Origin: Burkholderia gladioli | Lineage (GTDB): Bacteria > Pseudomonadota > Gammaproteobacteria > Burkholderiales > Burkholderiaceae | Assembly: GCF_000959725.1 (NCBI RefSeq) | Contig: NZ_CP009323.1 | Location: 3,844,001 to 3,908,000, forward strand | Length of the DNA stretch: 64,000 bases | Direction: 5' to 3' | Part shown: positions 22,539 to 47,415 of the stretch, in pieces | How positions within the stretch are numbered: position 1 is the stretch's first letter | Layout: the number at the start of each line of letters is the position of its first letter | Position numbers and translations under genes: made by a program | The notes under the pieces: model-generated | Databases searched by the model: none | What the model was told of the DNA's origin: nothing | The model's input: only the letters and a program-made list of their open reading frames with translations

Positions 22539-24235
22539 AAGTGCTGATGTACCTGTACCGCCAGTCGCCGCGCCTGATGGTGCTGGTCACGCTGACCAGC
22601 CTGATCGGCGGCCTGGCCAGCGCCGGCATGGCCACCGTGACGAGCCGCAGCATCGCGCCGGGCACCTCGCTGCTGGGCAACGCGCTGGCCTTCTTCGGGC
22701 TGTGCGCGGTGCAGCTCGCGTTTCGCTCCTGGTCCGAGGTGGCGCTGGTCAGGCTGACCCAGTCGATGATGATGCGGCTGCGCGTGACGCTCAGCCAGCG
22801 CCTGCTCGACACGCCGCAGGAGAAGCTGCAGCGCCTGGGCAAGTCGGACCTGTTCGTGATCCTCACGCGCGACATCGACACCTTCTCGCAGACCGCCCAG
22901 CTGCTGCCGATGATGTTCGGCAACCTGATCGTGATCGGCGGCTGCCTGGCCTACCTGGCCTGGATCTCCTGGCAGCTGTGCGCGATCTTCCTGGCCTGCG
23001 TGGCCGCCGGCATGGTGCTCTATCCGCTGGCCGAGCGCGTGCCGCTGGAGAAGCTGCGCGTGGTGCGCGAGCAGACCGACGTGATGTACCGGCATTTCCG
23101 CGGCCTGATCGACGGCAGCAAGGAGCTGCAGCTCAACGAGCGGCGCGCGCGCCACTTCATCGGCGCGATCCTCTCGCCGGGGCTGGAGCGCTTTCGCGGC
23201 GCCTCGGTGGACGGCATGCGCAACTACATCTGGGTGGCCAACGGCGGCGCGCTGCTGTTCTACCTGGTGATCGGCGTGGTGGTGTTCGTCACGCCGCTGT
23301 GGCTGCCGCTGCCGATCACCGTGCGCGCCACCTCGGCCCTGCTCGGCCTGTACCTGATCTCGCCGGTCACCGCCACCATCAACGGCCTGCCGATGCTGCG
23401 CCAGGCCGACATCTCGCTGCGCAGGATCGAGCAGATCGCCAGCACCCTGGATGCGCTGCCGCCGCCCGACGACGCATTTCGCCCGTTCGATCGCGACGGC
23501 CCGCTGCGGCTCGAGCTGCGCGGCGTGGAGCACGTGTTCGAGGATGCCGGCGACGACACCCGCTTCACGCTCGGGCCGATCGACCTGGAGGTGGACCAGG
23601 GCGAGGTGCTGTTCCTGGTGGGCGGCAACGGCAGCGGCAAGACCACCCTGGCGATGCTGCTGCTGGGCTTGTACGAGCCGAGCGCGGGCAGCATCGCGCT
23701 GAACGGCGTGCCGCTCACGCGCGAGCGGCTGGCCGCCTACCGGCGCCACTTCTCGGCGGTGTTCTCGGACTTCCACCTGTTCGAGCACCTGCCCGACACC
23801 GGCCGGCCCGATGCCGCGCAGGCCGCCGCGCATTACGTGGAGCGGCTCGGCCTGGCTCACAAGGTGCGCATCGAGGACGGCCGCTACTCGACCATCGAGC
23901 TGTCCACCGGGCAGCGCAAGCGGCTCGCGCTGGTGAGCGCCTATACCGAGGACCGGCCGATCTACCTGTTCGACGAATGGGCGGCCGACCAGGACCCGGC
24001 CTTCAAGCGCGTGTTCTACACCGAGCTGCTGCCCGAGTTGAAGCGCCGCGGCAAGACCGTGATCGTGATCACCCACGACGACGCCTATTTCGACTGCGCC
24101 GACCGCGTGATCAAGCTGCGCGACGGCCTCGCGCCGGCGGCCGCGGCGAGCGCGCCGCGCGCGGCTTCGGTGCCGCCGCCCGAGGCCGCCAGCCCGGCCC
24201 GCGCCACCGGCCTGGCCGAGAACGAGGCCGGTTGA
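22535..24235 (+). CDS. Cyclic-peptide-type ABC exporter, fused TMD-NBD
   Basis: 566-residue half transporter that probably exports the peptide made by the neighbouring synthetases, as SyrD/PvdE-type proteins do. The N-terminal ~300 residues hold about six hydrophobic segments. The C-terminal nucleotide-binding domain has Walker [10 protein letters not shown] near residue 362, the signature LSTGQRKRL near 456, and Walker [14 protein letters not shown] near 476. The start codon overlaps the NRPS stop (ATGA), indicating translational coupling. There is no extra periplasmic-peptidase (C39) domain. Two copies would form the active transporter. The family is certain; the substrate is inferred from position. 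Confidence 0.92.
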   Translation: MKVLMYLYRQSPRLMVLVTLTSLIGGLASAGMATVTSRSIAPGTSLLGNALAFFGLCAVQLAFRSWSEVALVRLTQSMMMRLRVTLSQRLLDTPQEKLQRLGKSDLFVILTRDIDTFSQTAQLLPMMFGNLIVIGGCLAYLAWISWQLCAIFLACVAAGMVLYPLAERVPLEKLRVVREQTDVMYRHFRGLIDGSKELQLNERRARHFIGAILSPGLERFRGASVDGMRNYIWVANGGALLFYLVIGVVVFVTPLWLPLPITVRATSALLGLYLISPVTATINGLPMLRQADISLRRIEQIASTLDALPPPDDAFRPFDRDGPLRLELRGVEHVFEDAGDDTRFTLGPIDLEVDQGEVLFLVGGNGSGKTTLAMLLLGLYEPSAGSIALNGVPLTRERLAAYRRHFSAVFSDFHLFEHLPDTGRPDAAQAAAHYVERLGLAHKVRIEDGRYSTIELSTGQRKRLALVSAYTEDRPIYLFDEWAADQDPAFKRVFYTELLPELKRRGKTVIVITHDDAYFDCADRVIKLRDGLAPAAAASAPRAASVPPPEAASPARATGLAENEAG

Positions 24236-24307
24236 AACCGGTCGATGCCGGCCCGCCTCGATCCAGGCCATCACCTTTTGTCATTTCATCAGTACGGAGC
24301 CCTGCCC

Positions 24308-25075
24308 ATGTCCACCACGCCCTGGTTCACGTCCCGCCCGAACGGCCAGGCCCGCCTGCGGATGTTCTGCTTCAGCTACGCCGGCGGCAGCGGCTCGACC
24401 TACCTGCCCTGGCAGGCCCGGCTCGATCCCGCCATCGAGCTGGTCGCGGTGCAGTTGCCCGGGCGCGCCTCGCGGCTGCGCGAGGCGCCGATCGATTCGC
24501 TGCCGGCCCTGGTCGAGCAGATCGCCGCGCGCATCCAGTTCCCCGACCGCCTGCCCTTCGTGTTCTACGGCCACAGCCTGGGCGGCCTGGTGGCCTTCGA
24601 GCTGGCGCGCTACTGCAAGCTGCGCTGGATGCGCACGCCGCGCAAGCTGTTCATCTCGGGCTGCGACGCGCCGCGCCACCGCAAGGCGATCCGCAACGTG
24701 CACGAGCTCGAGGGCGAGGCCTTCATCGAGGCGCTGGCGCAGTACAACGGCACGCCGCCCGAGCTGCTCGAGCACCAGGAGCTGATGTCGCTGCTGGCGC
24801 CGGCGATCCGCGCCGACTTCGCGATGGCGGCCAACTACAGCTACCGGCCGGGGCCGCTGCTCGACATGCCGATCGACGTGCTGTCGGGCCGCGACGACGT
24901 CGATCTCGACCTGGAGCACCTCGGCGCCTGGCAGCGCGAGACCAGCGCCGACTGCCAGGTGCAGTGGTTCGAGGGCGACCACTTCTTCATCCACCCGGGC
25001 CAGGCCGAGGCCGCCGTGCTGGCCCACCTGAACACCGAGCTGGCCGCGCTGCTGCGCGACGGCGCGCCGGCCTAG
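24308..25075 (+). CDS. Type II thioesterase (editing)
   Basis: 255 residues, alpha/beta-hydrolase of the GrsT/RifR type that removes mis-loaded acyl groups from carrier domains. It has FSYAGG near the N-terminus, the nucleophile elbow GHSLGG (Ser90), an Asp-rich stretch GRDDVDLD that probably supplies the acid, and GDHFFI (His225). The chosen ATG has GGAG about 9 bases upstream; an earlier in-frame start at 24245 would add a non-conserved leader. It sits 72 bases after the exporter and 56 bases before the oxygenase, inside the biosynthetic operon. Confidence 0.93.
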   Translation: MSTTPWFTSRPNGQARLRMFCFSYAGGSGSTYLPWQARLDPAIELVAVQLPGRASRLREAPIDSLPALVEQIAARIQFPDRLPFVFYGHSLGGLVAFELARYCKLRWMRTPRKLFISGCDAPRHRKAIRNVHELEGEAFIEALAQYNGTPPELLEHQELMSLLAPAIRADFAMAANYSYRPGPLLDMPIDVLSGRDDVDLDLEHLGAWQRETSADCQVQWFEGDHFFIHPGQAEAAVLAHLNTELAALLRDGAPA

Positions 25076-25131
25076 GCGCGCCGGACCTGCCCAGCCAAAC
25101 CCTTACCGAGAACCGCCTCCCGCCAGCCATC

Positions 25132-26088
25132 ATGGACATCATCGAACAAGCGCTGAACCCCGGCACGCGGATGCCGCTCCTGATCCAGTCGCGCGAGCCC
25201 GGCCTGCCGGCGGCCGACTATGCCGCCGCGCGACGCGAGCAGTTGCTGTCCCACGTCGAGGCCTGCGGCGCGGTGGTGCTGCGCGGCTTCGCGGTGCCCG
25301 ACGCGGCCGCCTTCGGCGCCTTCGTCGAGGCGCTGCGGCTCGCGCCGATGCCCTACCTGTACCGCTCCACGCCGCGCACCAGCGTGGCGGGCGGGCTCTA
25401 CACCGCCACCGAATATCCGGCCGACCGCGAGATCCCGCTGCACAACGAGAACGCCTACCAGCGCTCCTGGCCGCACAAGATCGCGTTCTGCTGCCTGCAG
25501 CCGGCGGCCGGCGGCGGCGCCACCCCGCTGGCCGACATGCTGGAGGTGCAGCGCCGCCTGGACCCGGCGCTGCTGGCGCGCTTCGGCCGGCTCGGGGTGC
25601 GCTACGACCGCGTCTACCACGAGGGTTTCGACCTGCCCTGGACGGTGGTCTTCCAGACCTCGGAGCGCGCCGAGCTGCAGCGCTTCTGCCAAGCCAACCA
25701 GATCGAGCACGAATGGCTCGAGGACGGCAGCCTGAGGACCCGCCAGGTCAGCCAGGGCACGGTGATCCATCCCGCCAGCGGCCGCGAGTATTTCTTCAAC
25801 CAGGCGCACCTGTTCCACCCCTCCAGCCTCGGCGAGGAAACCCGCGCCGACCTGGTGGACGCCTTCGGCGAGGACCGCCTGCCGCGCAACGCCTGCTTCG
25901 GCAACGGCGAGCCGATCGACGACGCCAGCCTGGCCGCCGTGCGCGCCGCCTTCGACGCAGCCGCGGTCGACATCGCCTGGCAGCGCGGCGACATCGTGCT
26001 GGCCGACAACATCCAGGTCGCGCACGGCCGGCGCAGCTACACCGGCGAGCGCCGCGTGCTGACCTCGCTGCTGGAGCCCTCGTGCTGA
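25132..26088 (+). CDS. SyrP/TauD-family Fe(II)/2-oxoglutarate dioxygenase
   Basis: 318 residues. The fold family is supported by the iron-binding HxE motif (LHNEN, His104/Glu106) and a distal His298 in VAHGRRSY followed by the 2-oxoglutarate-binding arginines. In NRPS clusters, SyrP-type members hydroxylate the beta-carbon of a carrier-bound amino acid, classically Asp. Here the Asn/Asp-type third module of the first NRPS is the natural candidate, but this is inference; Pro or another residue is possible. Start ATG at 25132 opens MDIIEQALNPG. The Shine-Dalgarno is weak (ccgagaacc). It lies between the type II thioesterase and the hybrid synthetase, on the same strand as both. Confidence 0.88.
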   Translation: MDIIEQALNPGTRMPLLIQSREPGLPAADYAAARREQLLSHVEACGAVVLRGFAVPDAAAFGAFVEALRLAPMPYLYRSTPRTSVAGGLYTATEYPADREIPLHNENAYQRSWPHKIAFCCLQPAAGGGATPLADMLEVQRRLDPALLARFGRLGVRYDRVYHEGFDLPWTVVFQTSERAELQRFCQANQIEHEWLEDGSLRTRQVSQGTVIHPASGREYFFNQAHLFHPSSLGEETRADLVDAFGEDRLPRNACFGNGEPIDDASLAAVRAAFDAAAVDIAWQRGDIVLADNIQVAHGRRSYTGERRVLTSLLEPSC

Positions 26089-26244
26089 GCCGGCGCGCCG
26101 CCCGCGCCCCGGGGCTGCGGCCAGGCCCGCGGCCGAATCCGCGTTCGCGCCGCTAGCGGCCGCGTCCGCCGCGCCAGCCGCCGCATCCATGCCCCGCATC
26201 GACATCGCCCCCGAACACCGATCCAGACACTCGACAGACCGACC

Positions 26245-41970
<15,726 letters not shown>

Positions 41971-42207
41971 ACCACGACACGCGCGCCGCGCGCCGGTCGA
42001 CGCGGCGGTGCGCTGCCGCCCGACATCGGCCGCGCGCCCGCGCGCGGCGCCGGCACGGCAAGCCCGGCTTCGGCACGCGATGACGCCGAAGCCGGCGCTT
42101 CGGCGCCGTGCGCTCGCAGCGGCCGCGTGCCGTCGCGAGCGTCTCGCGCCGCGGCGCCCGGGCGTCCCTTCACCGATTGTCCAGCAGCCTTCACCGCCAG
42201 CCAGCCC

Positions 42208-43434
42208 ATGACCGCCCCGCCACCCCGCCAGCTTCACCTGCACGTCAACGCCTGGCCGCAGGGTTTCGCGCCCGCGGCCTGGCGCATGCCGGAAAACTCA
42301 CCGCGCGGCTTCGTCGACATCGAGCATTACGTGCGGATCGCGCGGATCGCCGAGGAAGGCCGGTTCGACGCGATCTTCCTGCCCGATTCGCTCGCCGTCG
42401 ACGGCCTCGATGCCGGCCCGGTCGCCGCGCTCGACCCGACCCTGGTGCTGACCGCGGTGGCTTGCGCGACCACCCGCATCGGCCTGGTCGCGACCGCCTC
42501 GACCAGCTACGACGAGCCCTACAACATCGCGCGCCGCTTCGCCTCGCTCGACCTGCTCAGCGGCGGGCGGGCCGGCTGGAGCATCGCGGCCGCGCCGGAC
42601 CCGCGCGCGGCGCGCAGCTACCGCCTCGACGCGACGGCCGACCCGGCCAGCCACTACCGTCGCGCCGACGAATGCGCGCAGGTGGTCAAGGGGCTCTGGA
42701 ACGGCTGGCACGACGACGCGCTGGTGGCCGACCCGCGCAGCGGGCGCTTCGTCGATACCGGCAAGCTGCGGCCGCTGCGGCATCGCGGCGAATTCTTCTC
42801 GGTGCACGGCCTGCTGAACCAGCCGCGTTCGCCGCAGGGGCACCCGGTGCTGATGCAGGCCGGCGCCGCGCGCGACGGCGGCGCGCTGGCCGCGCGTCAC
42901 GCGGAAGCCGTGTTCAGCGCGGCGCGCTCGCTCGACCAGGCGCTGGCCGACGCGCAAGGCCTCAGGCAGCGCGCCCGCGCGCTCGGCCGCGATCCCGACG
43001 GCCTGCGTATGTTGCCGGGCCTGGCCACCTGCATCGGCGGCACCGAGGCCGAGGCGCGGCGGCGCCGCCGCGAGCTGGCCGAGCTGGTGCCGCCGCCGCG
43101 CGGACGCAAGCGCCTCGCGCAGCGGCTCGGCGTGGAGGCCGGCGAAGCGCCGGGCGAGGCGGACGATTGGGAGGATGGCGGCGAGCGCGGCGGCGGCGCT
43201 CATCGCGAACTGGTCGGCACGCCCGAGCAGATCGCCGACGATATCGAGCGCTGGTTCCGCGCCGGCGCGGCCGATGGTTTCAATCTGATGCCCGACGTGC
43301 TGCCGGGCGGCCTGCAGGACTTCGTCGACGGCGTGGTGCCGATCCTGCAGCAGCGCGGGCTGTTCCGCGGCGATTACGAGGGCAGCACGCTGCGCGAGCA
43401 TCTCGGCCTGAAACGGCCCGGCACGGCGGCCTGA
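42208..43434 (+). CDS. Luciferase-like FMN monooxygenase (NtaA/SnaA/DszA type)
   Basis: 408 residues. The sequence has the hallmarks of two-component flavin monooxygenases that use reduced FMN from a separate reductase: GRFDAIFLPDSLA, TASTSYDEPYNIARRFASLDLLSGGRAGW, HRGEFFSVHG and PVLMQAGAA. Relatives act on nitrilotriacetate, dibenzothiophene sulfone or streptogramin precursors. It starts 237 bases after the hybrid synthetase, so it may be the last biosynthetic gene (N- or C-oxidation of the peptide) or an independent catabolic gene; nothing in the sequence decides. I chose the ATG opening MTAPPPRQLHLHVNAW because family similarity begins there; an earlier in-frame ATG at 42127 adds an Ala/Arg-rich leader. 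No partner flavin reductase is visible in the window. Confidence 0.88.
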   Translation: MTAPPPRQLHLHVNAWPQGFAPAAWRMPENSPRGFVDIEHYVRIARIAEEGRFDAIFLPDSLAVDGLDAGPVAALDPTLVLTAVACATTRIGLVATASTSYDEPYNIARRFASLDLLSGGRAGWSIAAAPDPRAARSYRLDATADPASHYRRADECAQVVKGLWNGWHDDALVADPRSGRFVDTGKLRPLRHRGEFFSVHGLLNQPRSPQGHPVLMQAGAARDGGALAARHAEAVFSAARSLDQALADAQGLRQRARALGRDPDGLRMLPGLATCIGGTEAEARRRRRELAELVPPPRGRKRLAQRLGVEAGEAPGEADDWEDGGERGGGAHRELVGTPEQIADDIERWFRAGAADGFNLMPDVLPGGLQDFVDGVVPILQQRGLFRGDYEGSTLREHLGLKRPGTAA

Positions 43435-43534
43435 CGTTTCTGGGCTGAATTTCGCGCCTGACGTTTCGCGCCAGATCTTCGAGCGGCGCTTTCCAGCCCG
43501 ACGATCACGCGCGGCTTGCGAACCGGCATGTGAC

Positions 43535-43572
43535 GCGGGGCCGATCCGCCTCATGCAACGGATCGGCCCCGC
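43535..43572. terminator. Strong hairpin, probable bidirectional terminator
   Basis: Perfect 14-base inverted repeat (arms 43535-43548 and 43559-43572, core ggggccgatccg) around a 10-base loop, between two convergent genes: the flavin monooxygenase and the GH54-like lipoprotein. There is no T-run, so termination may be partial or need Rho. Confidence 0.7.
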
Positions 43573-43629
43573 GCTGCGCCCGGATCGACTCGCTCGCTCC
43601 GGGCGCCTTCCTCGGCTTTCGCCTCTTCC

Positions 43630-45723
43630 TCAGCGCGCCGCGATCGACAGGCCCGGGCAGTAGTGCGTCGCCGACAGGTCGTCGTTGACGCTCTGGTTGC
43701 TGCGCGCGCCCGAGGCGTTCGAGGTGCGCGGATCGAGGAAGATGTGCGCGTTCGACGAGCCCGAGGGCGCCGTGAAGCTCATGCTGACCTTCCACCAGTT
43801 GCCCACCTTGCTGGTCGACAGCGTCGAATTCCCGGTGCTCCACGAACCCGGCACGATCACGCCGTTGTTGGTGTTGAGCACGCCCGCGAATTCGGTCTGG
43901 TTGCCGTCGTCGGTCTGCACCGAGAAGGCCGGGAAGATGGTCTGGCCCGAGCTGGCCGGCAGGTAGTCCGTGAAGGTGTAGCTCTGGCCGCCCTGCACCT
44001 TGATCCACTGGTTGATCTGCGCGAACGGGCTGCCGCTGGCATTGCCGATCACCGCGGCATGGTTGGTCTGGCCGGAGATGTCGGTGCTCAGCCCGATCAC
44101 CGAGCCGCCGCTGCCGGTCGACCAGGCCGAGGTGTTGGCCAGCGCGAGCGGCTGCGTGAGCAGGTTGTTGGCCTGGCAGGCGGCGGCCGTGGTGTCGACG
44201 GCCGGGCCGTAGAAGCCCTGGATGCTGCCCTGGATCGCGTTGTCCGACTTGTCCGAGCTCATCTTCGTGACGATCGCGCCTTCGTAGAAGGTGATCGGCG
44301 CATCCGATTCGTCGCCGCCCTCGCCCAGCGACAGGCCGCCTTCCCAGCGGCCCAGCAGGCGATGGCCGGTATCGTTGAAGAAGTCGACCGCCTCGGGCGG
44401 CACGCCGTCATAGACCGAGGTCAGCGTGGCTTGCGCCGAATCGCCGCCCTTCACCGCGAAGCGGTTCGCCTGGCCTTGCGGCGAGTATTTCGCCAGCACG
44501 GTCACGAAGTCGGTGGTCAGCGGCTGCTTGGGGCCGTAGAGATAGACGCCCGCTTCCGCGTCGACGCCCGGCCAGTTCACGCCGGTGTTGTTGGCCGAAT
44601 ACGAGGGGCCGCCGTTCTTGTAGCCGGGGCCGTAGCCGAACACGGCCGCGTTGCCGCTGGCATAGGCGAGCCCGAACATCATGCCCTCGATCTGCCCCTT
44701 GCTGCCGTTGCCGTCCACCAGCACCGGGTCGCCCGGGATCGAGCCGCCCGAGGGCGGAACCGTGCCGCTGCCCTGGAAGCTGCCGCTGGAGTTGTCCTCC
44801 ATGTTGCCGTAGGTGCCGCAGCACGACGAGGTCGCGCCGAACGGCAGGGCCGCGCCGGCCACCATGTATTCGGCGATTTCCGTGTCGCCGATCGACTGGT
44901 TCACGGTGCCGATGCGATTGCGATACGACTGCCGCGCCTGGATGTCGAGCGCCACCGTAGTGCGCCCGCCCGGCAGCGACACCAGGCGGAGGGTCGCCGG
45001 GGCCTTGTCGCCGGCGAACGGCAGGTCGTTGCCGATCGTGATCGCCTGGTTGGTCGGCACGGGATTGTTCAGCAGGCTCGGGAAGTTGACCGAGGGACGG
45101 TGCACCTGCACCGTCAGCTTGCCGCCGCCGGGCAGCGGCAATTGCGCGAAGCCGCCGGTGACCGGCACGCTCTGGCCGGTGGCGTTGATGGTGAGCGTCT
45201 GCGCCTGGTTGTTCACCACGCTGAGGGTGGCGGCCACGTTGCCGTACTTGCCGGCCGATTGCAGCGGCGCGACCAGGTCGATCTGGTCGTAGATGGTGTC
45301 GACCACGCAGCCGCTGGCATCGCTGCCGCAGGCCCGCTTGAGCGCATCGAGGTTGGTGGTGCCGACCAGGTTCGCGGTCACGCCCGAATTGGCCGCGTAG
45401 GGAAAGATATTCGTCTCGGCGTTGCTGCTCAGGTTGAGCACGCGGAACAAGGGGCCGGTGTAGCCCTTGGTCAGCAGGCGCGTCACGCTGTGGGCCGCGG
45501 AACAGGCGGTGCCCGCCGAGGCCAGCGTATCGCAGGGCAAGGGCGTGGCCGCGGCGGCGGCCGCGCCGCCGGTGCTGGCCGACGCGCCGTTCTGCGCCTG
45601 GCTCTCGCCTTGCGAATTCTGCTTCAGGGACAGCGAGCTGCCGCCGTCCGAATCCCCATTGCAGGCGGCCAGCGCCATCGTCATCGCCGCCAGCGCGATG
45701 CTCAATTCACTCCGCTTCCACAT
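43630..45723 (-). CDS. Secreted lipoprotein, GH54-like alpha-L-arabinofuranosidase
   Basis: 697 residues from the ATG at 45723 (MWKRSELS), preceded by GGAGG. Signal peptide ends in a lipobox (LAAC), so the mature protein is lipid-anchored. The next ~400 residues resemble the AbfB catalytic domain: PCDTLASAGTACSAAHSVTR and VVDTIYDQ near the start; paired cysteines Cys301-Cys302 followed by YGNMED (Glu309), matching the vicinal Cys-Cys and nucleophile region of fungal AbfB; and ITFYEGAI further on. An insert separates the IYDQ and SYRN regions. The last ~170 residues (from about LLTQPLALANTSAW) look like a separate beta-sandwich, perhaps carbohydrate-binding. The expected role is removal of arabinose from plant arabinans or arabinoxylan at the cell surface. 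Family assignment is from memory of conserved motifs; activity is inferred. Confidence 0.72.
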   Translation of the reverse strand: MWKRSELSIALAAMTMALAACNGDSDGGSSLSLKQNSQGESQAQNGASASTGGAAAAAATPLPCDTLASAGTACSAAHSVTRLLTKGYTGPLFRVLNLSSNAETNIFPYAANSGVTANLVGTTNLDALKRACGSDASGCVVDTIYDQIDLVAPLQSAGKYGNVAATLSVVNNQAQTLTINATGQSVPVTGGFAQLPLPGGGKLTVQVHRPSVNFPSLLNNPVPTNQAITIGNDLPFAGDKAPATLRLVSLPGGRTTVALDIQARQSYRNRIGTVNQSIGDTEIAEYMVAGAALPFGATSSCCGTYGNMEDNSSGSFQGSGTVPPSGGSIPGDPVLVDGNGSKGQIEGMMFGLAYASGNAAVFGYGPGYKNGGPSYSANNTGVNWPGVDAEAGVYLYGPKQPLTTDFVTVLAKYSPQGQANRFAVKGGDSAQATLTSVYDGVPPEAVDFFNDTGHRLLGRWEGGLSLGEGGDESDAPITFYEGAIVTKMSSDKSDNAIQGSIQGFYGPAVDTTAAACQANNLLTQPLALANTSAWSTGSGGSVIGLSTDISGQTNHAAVIGNASGSPFAQINQWIKVQGGQSYTFTDYLPASSGQTIFPAFSVQTDDGNQTEFAGVLNTNNGVIVPGSWSTGNSTLSTSKVGNWWKVSMSFTAPSGSSNAHIFLDPRTSNASGARSNQSVNDDLSATHYCPGLSIAAR

Positions 45724-45747
45724 AGCCCTATCCTCCGTCGATCCCAA

Positions 45748-45775
45748 ATAGTAAGTTTTCCGAAGTATCTGTCAC
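45748..45775 (-). promoter_or_regulatory. Candidate sigma-70 promoter for the GH54-like gene
   Basis: On the minus strand GTGACA (45775-45770), 16 bases, TACTAT (45753-45748). The expected start of transcription leaves a leader of about 18 bases containing the GGAGG ribosome site. Confidence 0.5.
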
Positions 45776-46175
45776 GCGATACCGCTGCAGAACCGCACAC
45801 GCCTTGCTGATGAAGCCATGCATCGATGCGGCGCCGCCCGACTCGCTGGATGCGACGAGCGACGCGCGTTGATGACGATCCACACACGACTGCCGATCGC
45901 GGCAAGCCGGGGCCGCGATCGTCGAAGCAGAATCAAGAAGCGAAAAGAGACTGGAAAGCAGGTGGCACGAATGCGATGCCGGCCCTGCCCTTGCGCGCCG
46001 CGCCGGAAAGCCCCCTCGCCGGCCGCGCGCCTGTCATGGATTGAACCGCCGCGACGCATGTTCGCGTCGCGACGATCGCTTGCCGCCTGTCGCGGCCCTT
46101 CATCTGGCTTGCCCGCCCGGCCGGCTCCGATCGGGGAACCCGTCGATCAGGCAATATTCATGAGCGATATTTGTT

Positions 46176-46191
46176 ACTAATAATATTTCCT
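46176..46191 (+). repeat. AT-rich repeat, copy 1
   Basis: actaataatatttcct. The same sequence recurs about 276 bases to the right with a 4-base insertion. Additional ATATT elements lie just upstream (46152-46172). Confidence 0.6.
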
Positions 46192-46451
46192 GCGAACCCG
46201 GATTTACGAGTCGGGACAATCCCCTAGGCTTGCCTGGAATGACCTTCGCTTGCCGCGGCGGACTCGCGGGGCCCGGTCGAGGGAAATGACAGGTCGGTCT
46301 GATTGCTTGACTGGCGCAGGAAAAACGAGGGCGCAGGAGATTTCGGCGCCCTCGCATGCAGTGGCTGCGATCGAGGCCGGCTTGAGTTGATCGGCATCGG
46401 CGCGGCGGGCTGCGCAAGGCCGAATCGCAGCGACGGCGGTTCGCGATTATG

Positions 46452-46471
46452 ACTAATAATATTAATTTCCT
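46452..46471 (+). repeat. AT-rich repeat, copy 2
   Basis: actaataatatt followed by aatt and then tcct; identical to copy 1 apart from the 4-base insertion. It lies 144 bases upstream of the FRG-domain gene start, a plausible place for a regulator site or AT-rich promoter element. Confidence 0.6.
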
Positions 46472-46614
46472 AAAGACTCGCCCACTTGCCCGTGGCCTTC
46501 GCCGCGAATCGCGCCGATTGCCAACTCCGGGTTGCGAAACGTCACGCGGCGCAACGATAATCGTCGGGCATGAGCGGGCGGCCTCCGCATCGATCACGCC
46601 ACAGGAAGGAGAGC

Positions 46615-47403
46615 ATGCAGACCACGGTACTGTCCGATTGGCAGCAATTCATGGCGCTGGCGACGGAGCTCGACGGCTGGGCCTTTCGCGGCCAGCAGAA
46701 CGCCGACTGGCGCCTGGAGAGCTCGCTGTCGCGCTACCTGCGCGACTACGTCCCCGACCGCCGGCAATGGCCTTCGCGCGAGGAGCGCGCGATCCGCGTG
46801 TTCCGGCGCAAGGCCCACAACTTCCTGCCCCACCCCGAAACGCTCGACGACGACCTGCGCTGCCTCGCCCTGATGCAGCACCACGGCGCGCCCACGCGGC
46901 TGCTCGACTTCACCAAGAGCCCCTTCGTGGCGGCCTTCTTCGCGCTGGAGCGCGCCACCGGCGACGCGGCGATCTTCGCGCTCAACACGCCGGCGCTCTG
47001 GAACAACCGGGCCGTGCCGAAGCCGCGCCCGGGCCTGTCGCGCGACGTGATCGATCCGCGCGTGGGCGACAACCTGCAGAAATACTTCCTGTCCAATACC
47101 AACGAGATTCTCTGGTCCGGCGAGCCCAGCGCGATGGACGAGCGGCTGGTGTCGCAGTCGGGCACCTTCGTGCTGCCGGGCGTGATCGACAAGCCGCTGC
47201 AGGCGATCCTCGACGGCTACGACAGCGACGAGGAACTGCTGCACAAGCTGGTGCTGCCCGGCGCGCTGCGGGTGGACGCGATGAAGTGGCTGTACCGCAT
47301 GAACATCACCAATGCCTCGCTGTTCCAGGGGCTCGACGGCCTGGCTCGCTCGATCGCGCTGGAACTGGAAATCGTCTGGTCGGGTCTGACGCAGAACCTC
47401 TGA
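46615..47403 (+). CDS. FRG-domain protein
   Basis: 262 residues. FRG domain shown by WAFRGQQNADW near the N-terminus and LALMQHHGAPTRLLDFTKSPFVAAFFAL near residues 85-110, which together are the signature of the family. The molecular function of FRG domains is not established; they occur alone or with toxin- and defence-like partners. The start ATG (MQTTVLSD) has an excellent aggaaggag site; an upstream in-frame start at 46570 lacks one. The stop is 12 bases before a FAD-dependent oxidoreductase on the same strand, so the two probably share a transcript, although no functional link is known. Confidence 0.85.
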   Translation: MQTTVLSDWQQFMALATELDGWAFRGQQNADWRLESSLSRYLRDYVPDRRQWPSREERAIRVFRRKAHNFLPHPETLDDDLRCLALMQHHGAPTRLLDFTKSPFVAAFFALERATGDAAIFALNTPALWNNRAVPKPRPGLSRDVIDPRVGDNLQKYFLSNTNEILWSGEPSAMDERLVSQSGTFVLPGVIDKPLQAILDGYDSDEELLHKLVLPGALRVDAMKWLYRMNITNASLFQGLDGLARSIALELEIVWSGLTQNL

Positions 47404-47415
47404 GGCGCATATCCC

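Larger units (their letters stand above)
45724..46614. other. Gene-free stretch with AT-rich islands
   Basis: About 890 bases with no convincing gene on either strand; short open frames here lack ribosome sites and any recognisable protein. It contains the promoter of the minus-strand lipoprotein and, towards the right, two AT-rich blocks that stand out from the surrounding GC-rich DNA. The regulatory signals of the FRG-domain operon probably lie in its right-hand part. Confidence 0.6.

Noticed and set aside
22702..25131. Upstream extension of the SyrP-like oxygenase frame
   Set aside because: The frame is open back through the exporter and thioesterase genes by composition only; protein similarity begins at the ATG at 25132.
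26149..26160. Perfect palindrome gccgctagcggc before the hybrid PKS-NRPS gene
   Set aside because: Twelve bases of almost pure G/C with no spacer; expected by chance in such DNA and lacking a recognisable operator form, though it could be a weak hairpin.
43663..45810. Plus-strand open frame across the GH54-like gene
   Set aside because: Arg/Val/His-rich antisense shadow; the minus-strand frame has a lipobox, ribosome site, promoter and conserved motifs.
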